Made by a program: the position numbers and the translations under genes. Below the pieces are notes generated by a model that saw nothing but the letters and a program-made list of their open reading frames with translations, had not been told where the DNA came from and made no database searches. Source: Bacteroidales bacterium (GTDB lineage Bacteria > Bacteroidota > Bacteroidia > Bacteroidales > Tenuifilaceae). From it: 5,751 bases of DNA. The stretch is from contig WBUV01000227.1 of NCBI GenBank assembly GCA_008933525.1, positions 1-5,751 of the forward strand. Reading direction: 5' to 3'. Below, in pieces: positions 1-3,980 of the stretch. How positions within the stretch are numbered: the stretch's first letter is position 1; each line of letters starts with the position of its first letter.

Positions 1-91
1 AATTACAACACTCGTAATCGGCTATTTTAAGTGGGGTAGAGGAAAAATCTTGTTTTTCGAAAGTTGTATCGGGTACAAATAATCGATCCAT
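1..91 (-). CDS. Pentapeptide-repeat-like protein, N-terminal fragment (3' part outside window)
   Basis: Only the first 30 codons are in the window, reading leftwards from an ATG at 91-89 and staying open to the edge. The visible start contains FEKQDFSSTPL and then ADYECCN. This resembles the opening of small Bacteroidota pentapeptide-repeat proteins, which begin with an F-E-x-x-D-F element and a Y-E-x-C-x-F element before the A(D/N)LxF-type repeats that build a right-handed beta-helix. No full pentapeptide repeat is visible, so the call rests on this N-terminal resemblance. The ATG follows the TAA of the DUF1456 gene with no bases between them, so co-transcription and translational coupling are likely. 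The function of such standalone repeat proteins is generally unknown. It could also be an unrelated short protein. Confidence 0.6.
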   Translation of the reverse strand, partial: MDRLFVPDTTFEKQDFSSTPLKIADYECCN

Positions 92-553
92 TTACTTTTT
101 GTGTTTTAACTGGAGTCCTTGCAGAAGAATCCTTAAAATTTGGTCGTTGCAAGGGCGGTACTGTGGTTGATTTGGGTTCCGGAAAAAAGCACTAAGTTCA
201 TGTTTGCTAATTTTCATTCCAGCCAGTTCAATTATGGTAAGTATTTCCTCGTCTTTAAGATTAAGCGCAATACGCAATTTTCGGAATATGATATTATTAT
301 TCAAGCGATCTTCGGCAACAAGTTCTACACCATCCTTCTTGCCTCTATTATTCACAATTAGACCGTTGAGGAAAATTGCCAGTTGATTATCGGTGATCTT
401 AACAAAATCGGGATTGTCATCTTTTTTTAGCCAATCGCTAACTTCGGCACGAGTTACGGTTTGCCCTCCAAGGGCAAAGAGTTCTATCATTTTTGAGTCG
501 TTGAAATCGAAAATGAATCGTATTCTCCTAATGATATCGTTCTGTGTAATCAT
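92..553 (-). CDS. DUF1456 family protein (YehS-like)
   Basis: A 153-residue soluble protein with no signal peptide or membrane segment. It is an internal duplication: residues about 5-66 (NDIIRRIRFIF, then MIELFALGG, then a WLKKDDNPDF stretch and LAIFLNGLI) are echoed by residues about 86-148 (NNIIFRKLRIAL, then ILTIIELAG, then FFRNPNQPQYRPCND and ILRILLQGL). Two such repeats and a length near 150 residues are typical of DUF1456, the family of E. coli YehS. The biochemical role of the family is not established, and nothing here reveals one. The ATG at 553-551 has no Shine-Dalgarno but sits behind an A/T-rich stretch, as is usual in Bacteroidota. The gene lies 34 bp downstream of the secreted-protein gene and directly abuts the pentapeptide-like gene, so it may be the middle of a three-gene transcript. 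Confidence 0.85.
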   Translation of the reverse strand: MITQNDIIRRIRFIFDFNDSKMIELFALGGQTVTRAEVSDWLKKDDNPDFVKITDNQLAIFLNGLIVNNRGKKDGVELVAEDRLNNNIIFRKLRIALNLKDEEILTIIELAGMKISKHELSAFFRNPNQPQYRPCNDQILRILLQGLQLKHKK

Positions 554-587
554 ATCGGTATTTTAGTGCGAAAATAATCCTTATTTT

Positions 588-1397
588 TTACTTCTCCACA
601 TCGGCGTCAACACTTATACTAATGCCAACAGGTGCTGTTTTCCATTCACCTTGACTTGTTTTTCGGTAATAGGTTTTTTCCTTAAGACCAGCACAAAAAT
701 ACAACCGTCCATCACCTAAATCCTTAACGTGCTCAATTGTAACCAGAAAATAGCCCTGCATAACCAAATTATATTTCTCTAAATCTATCCGAACAGTTTC
801 CTTTACGTCATTCTTTGTAAGGCTAAGGTATATAGGGTTTTCCAGAATATTCTCAAATGCTAAAGGCCCTGTAACTTTGTAAATGTTAAGGCGATAAAAA
901 AGGGAATCGTAGGAGCAAACCGAAAAGTTTAAGTTAACACTTTTGAGTTTTGCAGTTTTTTTTACCTTCATAATAATACCCATCTCGTATCCCAAAAGAT
1001 TATTCTCAAATCCTGCTGAGGCCATTTTTGAACGGGTCGAAACCCCTAACGTTTTTGGTTTAAAAATTCTAGGTGTTACAACTACGGGTTTTATCTCATA
1101 AACCTTTTCCTTTAAGGCAACCTTAACGTTGCCGTTTCTGAGCTCTGAAACCTTAACCTGTTTTGGAAAATAACCAATACTAGAAAAAAGTAACGAGTCG
1201 TTATTGAACTGCGAGTTTATATCTATGCTGAATTTTCCCTGAGAATCGGAAACAGTTCCAATATTCTTACCTAAAATTCCAATGTTGGTGTACTCAATGG
1301 TTTCGTCATTTTTATCGTTAACTACAACACCAGAAATTACTTGGCCAATAGCTAGGTTGAAGTTCAAAAGGAAGAAAAGTACAAGGAGCCTGCTCAT
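588..1397 (-). CDS. Secreted protein with CarboxypepD_reg-like domain
   Basis: A 269-residue protein. Residues 1-19 form a signal peptide: MSR, a hydrophobic core LLVLFFLLNFNLAIG, then Q. There is no lipobox cysteine, so periplasmic or outer-membrane-associated localisation is inferred. Residues about 20-105 match the CarboxypepD_reg-like beta-sandwich: ISGVVVNDKNDETIEYTNIG, then GTVSDSQGKFSI, then LLFSSIGYFPKQ and VALKEKVYEIKPVVV. This domain normally precedes SusC/TonB-dependent barrels, but here no plug or barrel follows. The remaining ~160 residues are beta-rich (LFYRLNIYKV, IDLEKYNLVMQGYFLVTIEHV, RLYFCAGLK) and resemble the C-terminal part of a widespread Bacteroidota family of unknown function. 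The start at 1397 gives a complete signal peptide. The gene begins 100 bp after csaA, so it may have its own promoter, and it runs 34 bp ahead of DUF1456. The domain call is firm but the cellular role is unknown. Confidence 0.8.
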   Translation of the reverse strand: MSRLLVLFFLLNFNLAIGQVISGVVVNDKNDETIEYTNIGILGKNIGTVSDSQGKFSIDINSQFNNDSLLFSSIGYFPKQVKVSELRNGNVKVALKEKVYEIKPVVVTPRIFKPKTLGVSTRSKMASAGFENNLLGYEMGIIMKVKKTAKLKSVNLNFSVCSYDSLFYRLNIYKVTGPLAFENILENPIYLSLTKNDVKETVRIDLEKYNLVMQGYFLVTIEHVKDLGDGRLYFCAGLKEKTYYRKTSQGEWKTAPVGISISVDADVEK

Positions 1398-1420
1398 ATT
1401 AAGTTGAATGATAGTTAAAC

Positions 1421-1436
1421 AATATACTAATATACT
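1421..1436. repeat. Tandem 8-bp repeat upstream of the secreted-protein gene
   Basis: Two adjacent copies of AATATACT occupy 1421-1436, about 25 bp upstream of the start of the secreted protein at 1397. Read on the minus strand they give AGTATATTAGTATATT, in the zone where a promoter for that gene would be expected. No good TAnnTTTG -7 box is seen here. In such A/T-rich sequence a two-copy repeat can arise by chance. Confidence 0.35.
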
Positions 1437-1497
1437 ACAACTATCAACATGAACTATTGCATTGCGTTGATTTAATATATTTTAAGTTATGACTCGG

Positions 1498-1848
1498 TTA
1501 TCCTATCCTTGTTCCATTTTTCACCTCTCGCTCTGGATGGAGCAAAACAACCTCCTTGTTTTCAGCAACAGCCCCAATTATTAAGCATTCGCTCATGAAG
1601 TTTGCAATCTGCTTTGGCGGAAAGTTAATTACAGCAATTACCTGTTTACCAATAATTTCATCAGGGTTGTATAGCTTTGTAATCTGCGCCGACGACTTCA
1701 ATATTCCATATTCACCAAAATCGACAGTAATTTTATAAGCAGGATTCCGAACTTCCTTGAAAATTTCAACGCTCAAAACTGTGCCAACCCTCATTTCAAC
1801 TCTTTGAAATTCGTCCCATTTTAAATCTGTAATTCTTGAATTACTCAT
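1498..1848 (-). CDS. csaA: CsaA-like tRNA-binding protein / putative chaperone
   Basis: A 116-residue single-domain protein covering the EMAP-II/tRNA-binding OB fold from about residue 12 to the end. The family landmarks are visible: MRVGTVLSVE (19-28), DFGEYGILKSSAQITKLY (43-60), IGKQVIAVINFPPKQIANFMSE (66-87) and the ending VLLHP...NGTRIG (101-116). The length matches stand-alone CsaA, which forms a dimer, binds tRNA, and in Bacillus has been described as a chaperone acting with the Sec export pathway. The sequence alone does not say which role applies here. The start ATG is 15 bp downstream of the histidine kinase stop with no separate promoter motif, so it is probably translated from the kinase transcript. 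There is no Shine-Dalgarno. The protein is intact with no odd residues. Confidence 0.9.
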   Translation of the reverse strand: MSNSRITDLKWDEFQRVEMRVGTVLSVEIFKEVRNPAYKITVDFGEYGILKSSAQITKLYNPDEIIGKQVIAVINFPPKQIANFMSECLIIGAVAENKEVVLLHPEREVKNGTRIG

Positions 1849-1863
1849 ATTAATGAAAATGAT

Positions 1864-3201
1864 TTACGAAAGATGTTTATCGATTAGCGTTAATAGTTGT
1901 CCCTCATTGAAAGGCTTAGATATGTAATCGATAAAACCAGCATTTAATGCTCGCTCCCTATCCTCAACCATTGCAAAGGCTGTTTGAGCAATTATTTTAA
2001 TATTAGGTCTGAGTTTTCTGATTTCCTGTGCTGCTTCAAATCCATTCATAATTGGCATTTTGATATCCATTAGTATAAGGTTAATATTATCATTTTGAAG
2101 ACACAGTTCAACCGCTTGCCGTCCATTTCTTGCATAAATTGTTTCAATTTGACTTTTCTTAAGTAACTCTTTTATGAAAAGATAGTTAAACTCTTCGTCT
2201 TCCGCAATCAGAATTACTTTGTTTGAATTTAACGTTTTGACAGAACTGTTCAAAACTTCTCTAGTTAAATTCTCCTTGATAGGTTTGTATGGAATTGTAA
2301 AATAAAAGATGGACCCTTTGTTGATTTCTGAACAGACCCATACTCGGCCATTTAGTAATTTTATATTGCCCTTACAAATGGCTAATCCCAATCCTGTACC
2401 ACCGTATTGCCTTGTAATTTCTACTTCAGCCTGAGTAAATCTGTCGAATATTTTATCCTGTAGGCTAGGATCAATACCAATGCCTGTATCCTCTATATAA
2501 AATTCTATTTCATTGTTTTTAAGTTTGTAGCCAACAGTGATTCTTCCGCTTTTTGTAAATTTATTGGCATTATTTATTAAATTATTCAGAATCTGCCTAA
2601 GTTTTGATTTGTCGGTTATTACAATACTTTTGTTGTTAGAAAGATCCTTCTTGATTTCAAAACTAACATTAGAATTTATGGTTGGTAATAGCGAAAGATA
2701 AACTTCGTCGATTAATTCATTTAGGTTTACAACTTCCGATTTTGCGATTATATTGCCCGACTCAATTAACGAAATATCCAACACATCGTTTACAATACTT
2801 AGTAGTTGATTTGAACTGCTGATTATAATATTGATGTAAGATTGCTTTTGGTCCTCGGTCAGATTATCACGATCAAGGAGTTGTGCAAATCCAATAATGC
2901 CATTCATTGGCGTTCTAATCTCGTGCGAAATATTCTGTAAGAAAGCCGTTTTTAACTTGTCGCTTTCCTTTGCTTTAAGTTCAGCATTTCTAATCTTTAT
3001 AAGGTATTTTTTTAAGTAAAAATGAAAAAATATAGCAGTTACTATTACGTAAAACCATCCCTTATAGGTTTGCAGTTGGGTGAGTAATTCTGTGTTGGAT
3101 ATAAATGAGTGCATCAATCTATCTGAAAATAGTATCCACAATCCTCCTAACAGAAGGTAAATAATTATTATTTTGTACTCAAAATTTAGCTTTCGGATCA
3201 T
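1864..3201 (-). CDS. Membrane hybrid sensor histidine kinase (HisKA-HATPase-receiver)
   Basis: A 445-residue protein. Two transmembrane helices (about 9-26 and 48-64) flank a short loop containing LWILFSDRLM and LQTYKGWFYV, a recurrent N-terminal module of bacterial signalling proteins. A helical linker (about 65-88) follows. HisKA carries the H-box NISHEIRTP with phospho-acceptor His93. The HATPase domain shows the N-box (Asn207/Asn211 in NNLINNANKFT), G1 DTGIGI (238-243), F-box IFDRF (251-255) and G2 GGTGLGLAI (267-275). The C-terminal receiver (about 328-445) has Glu334/Asp335, phospho-acceptor Asp379 in LMDIKMP, Thr407 and Lys429. All catalytic residues are present, so a working kinase with intramolecular phosphorelay is expected. 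There is no PAS, HAMP, HPt or DNA-binding domain, and no response regulator lies next to it, so the downstream partner must be elsewhere. csaA follows after 15 bp, and a good -7 box lies upstream. The signal is unknown. Confidence 0.95.
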   Translation of the reverse strand: MIRKLNFEYKIIIIYLLLGGLWILFSDRLMHSFISNTELLTQLQTYKGWFYVIVTAIFFHFYLKKYLIKIRNAELKAKESDKLKTAFLQNISHEIRTPMNGIIGFAQLLDRDNLTEDQKQSYINIIISSSNQLLSIVNDVLDISLIESGNIIAKSEVVNLNELIDEVYLSLLPTINSNVSFEIKKDLSNNKSIVITDKSKLRQILNNLINNANKFTKSGRITVGYKLKNNEIEFYIEDTGIGIDPSLQDKIFDRFTQAEVEITRQYGGTGLGLAICKGNIKLLNGRVWVCSEINKGSIFYFTIPYKPIKENLTREVLNSSVKTLNSNKVILIAEDEEFNYLFIKELLKKSQIETIYARNGRQAVELCLQNDNINLILMDIKMPIMNGFEAAQEIRKLRPNIKIIAQTAFAMVEDRERALNAGFIDYISKPFNEGQLLTLIDKHLS

Positions 3202-3224
3202 ACTCTGTTTATTTGCAACTTTTT

Positions 3225-3232
3225 CAAAGTTA
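3225..3232 (-). promoter_or_regulatory. Candidate Bacteroidota -7 box for the histidine kinase gene
   Basis: On the minus strand these bases read TAACTTTG, an exact match to the Bacteroidota sigma-ABfr -7 consensus TAnnTTTG. The box ends 23 bases before the kinase ATG at 3201, implying a leader of under 20 nt. No clear TTTG -33 element is seen at the expected distance, so the match may be weak or fortuitous in this A/T-rich DNA. Confidence 0.5.
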
Positions 3233-3489
3233 AATTAATATCAATAAAAATGTTTTATTTTGATTATGAATACATCGGTTTTAGAGTTGATATTCAACAA
3301 TCAGCCAGTCGCGATGTAAGTGTTTAATTAATTCTTATACATATAAAGCGCTTCAATCAGAAATAGAAATTACTTCAAAAAACTTAAACAAATATTTTAC
3401 AGAGTGAGTTCGAAAAAGGATGTCAAATAACAGTTTTCTATTTAAATATATTTAAGAATTTCTTGGAATGATCGAATAAGTACGGGATG

Positions 3490-3497
3490 TAAATTTG
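3490..3497 (+). promoter_or_regulatory. Candidate Bacteroidota -7 box for the thioesterase gene
   Basis: The sequence TAAATTTG matches TAnnTTTG exactly and ends 13 bases before the ATG at 3511. With transcription starting a few bases downstream, the leader would be only about 5-8 nt (A-rich, no Shine-Dalgarno), almost leaderless. A TTG at 3463-3465 could serve as the -33 element, although its spacing to the box (24 bases) is somewhat long. Confidence 0.55.
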
Positions 3498-3510
3498 CAA
3501 AAAAAATAAA

Positions 3511-3948
3511 ATGGATAAAAGATTAGTTGAGCCCAAATCGGTTAGTACTACAAGGCTGGTTAAAAGTGAAGATTTAAATCATCACGGCACTTTATTTGCT
3601 GGCAGAACAGCAGAATGGTTTGTTGAATCGGGATTTATTGCTGCTGCAACAATTGTTAATCCTAAAAGCATTGTTTGCCTACAGATACACGGATTATACT
3701 TTAGCCAACCAGCAAAACCAGGCGAAATATTGTCGTTTGTTTCAAAGGTAGTATATGCCGGCAAAAGCAGTTTGGTTTCGTATATCCACGTTATTAAAGA
3801 GGGACAAACCGAACCTTTTGTTAGTGGGTTTATCACCTTTATCAATGTGAATGAGGAGACAAAAGCAACTCCTCATAACATCGAAATTGTACCAATATCA
3901 GAGACAGATAAAGAACTTTACGAAAAAGCCAAAAGCTTAAAAAGGTAA
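3511..3948 (+). CDS. Acyl-CoA thioesterase, hotdog fold (4HBT / YciA-BACH type)
   Basis: A 145-residue cytoplasmic protein, the usual size for a single hotdog domain. The signature is SEDLNHHGTLFAGRTAEWFVESGFIAAA (residues 19-46), the N-x-x-G-T-L-F-(A/G)-G element followed by the long central hotdog helix. Asn23 corresponds to the conserved Asn of YciA-like enzymes, and Glu39 occupies the region where many relatives have the catalytic Asp. Later strands are VCLQIHGLYFSQPAKPGEILSF (55-76), then VVYAGKSSLVSYIHVI (80-95) and FVSGFITFINVN (103-114). Enzymes of this group hydrolyse acyl-CoA to free acid and CoA, normally as oligomers. The chain-length preference cannot be read from sequence. It is the only plus-strand gene, appears monocistronic, and converges with the transporter gene after 22 bp. 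The start is supported by the -7 box just upstream. Confidence 0.88.
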   Translation: MDKRLVEPKSVSTTRLVKSEDLNHHGTLFAGRTAEWFVESGFIAAATIVNPKSIVCLQIHGLYFSQPAKPGEILSFVSKVVYAGKSSLVSYIHVIKEGQTEPFVSGFITFINVNEETKATPHNIEIVPISETDKELYEKAKSLKR

Positions 3949-3956
3949 ACGGTTTG

Positions 3957-3980
3957 TAATCAATAAATTATTACTGATTA
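3957..3980. terminator. Possible weak bidirectional hairpin between convergent genes
   Basis: TAATCA (3957-3962) and TGATTA (3975-3980) are inverted copies. Inside them, after one A-C mismatch, TAA and TTA pair around an ATTA loop. The element lies between the thioesterase stop (3946-3948) and the transporter stop, and it includes the latter (3971-3973). The position suits a shared terminator, but the stem is nearly all A-T, has a mismatch and lacks a clear U-tract, so it would be weak. Confidence 0.3.

Larger units (their letters stand above)
3202..3510. other. Divergent intergenic region between kinase and thioesterase genes
   Basis: This 309-bp very A/T-rich stretch separates two divergently transcribed genes. 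It holds one exact TAnnTTTG box near each end (3225-3232 minus, 3490-3497 plus), pointing outward. The ~250 bp between the boxes contains no recognisable RNA gene, strong hairpin, repeat or riboswitch. A 17-codon ATG-to-TAA frame on the plus strand (3266-3319) exists but has no recognisable homology or convincing promoter. The length is larger than two simple promoters need, so regulator sites or a degraded gene are possible but not demonstrated. Confidence 0.6.

Noticed and set aside
140..386. Two overlapping plus-strand frames opposite the DUF1456 gene
   Set aside because: Antisense shadows of a clear DUF1456 gene with an internal repeat; neither has recognisable domains.
1398..1497. Terminator or strong promoter between csaA and the secreted-protein gene
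   Set aside because: No G/C stem with a U-tract and no good TAnnTTTG match were found on the minus strand. Only A/T-rich sequence and a two-copy 8-bp repeat are present.
3266..3319. 17-codon plus-strand ORF (ATG to TAA) in the divergent intergenic region
   Set aside because: Too short to judge by coding pattern, no recognisable homology, and only an imperfect promoter-like sequence just upstream. Frames this short are expected by chance.
3582..3845. 87-codon minus-strand frame opposite the thioesterase
   Set aside because: It lies wholly within the well-conserved thioesterase gene on the other strand and shows no family features.
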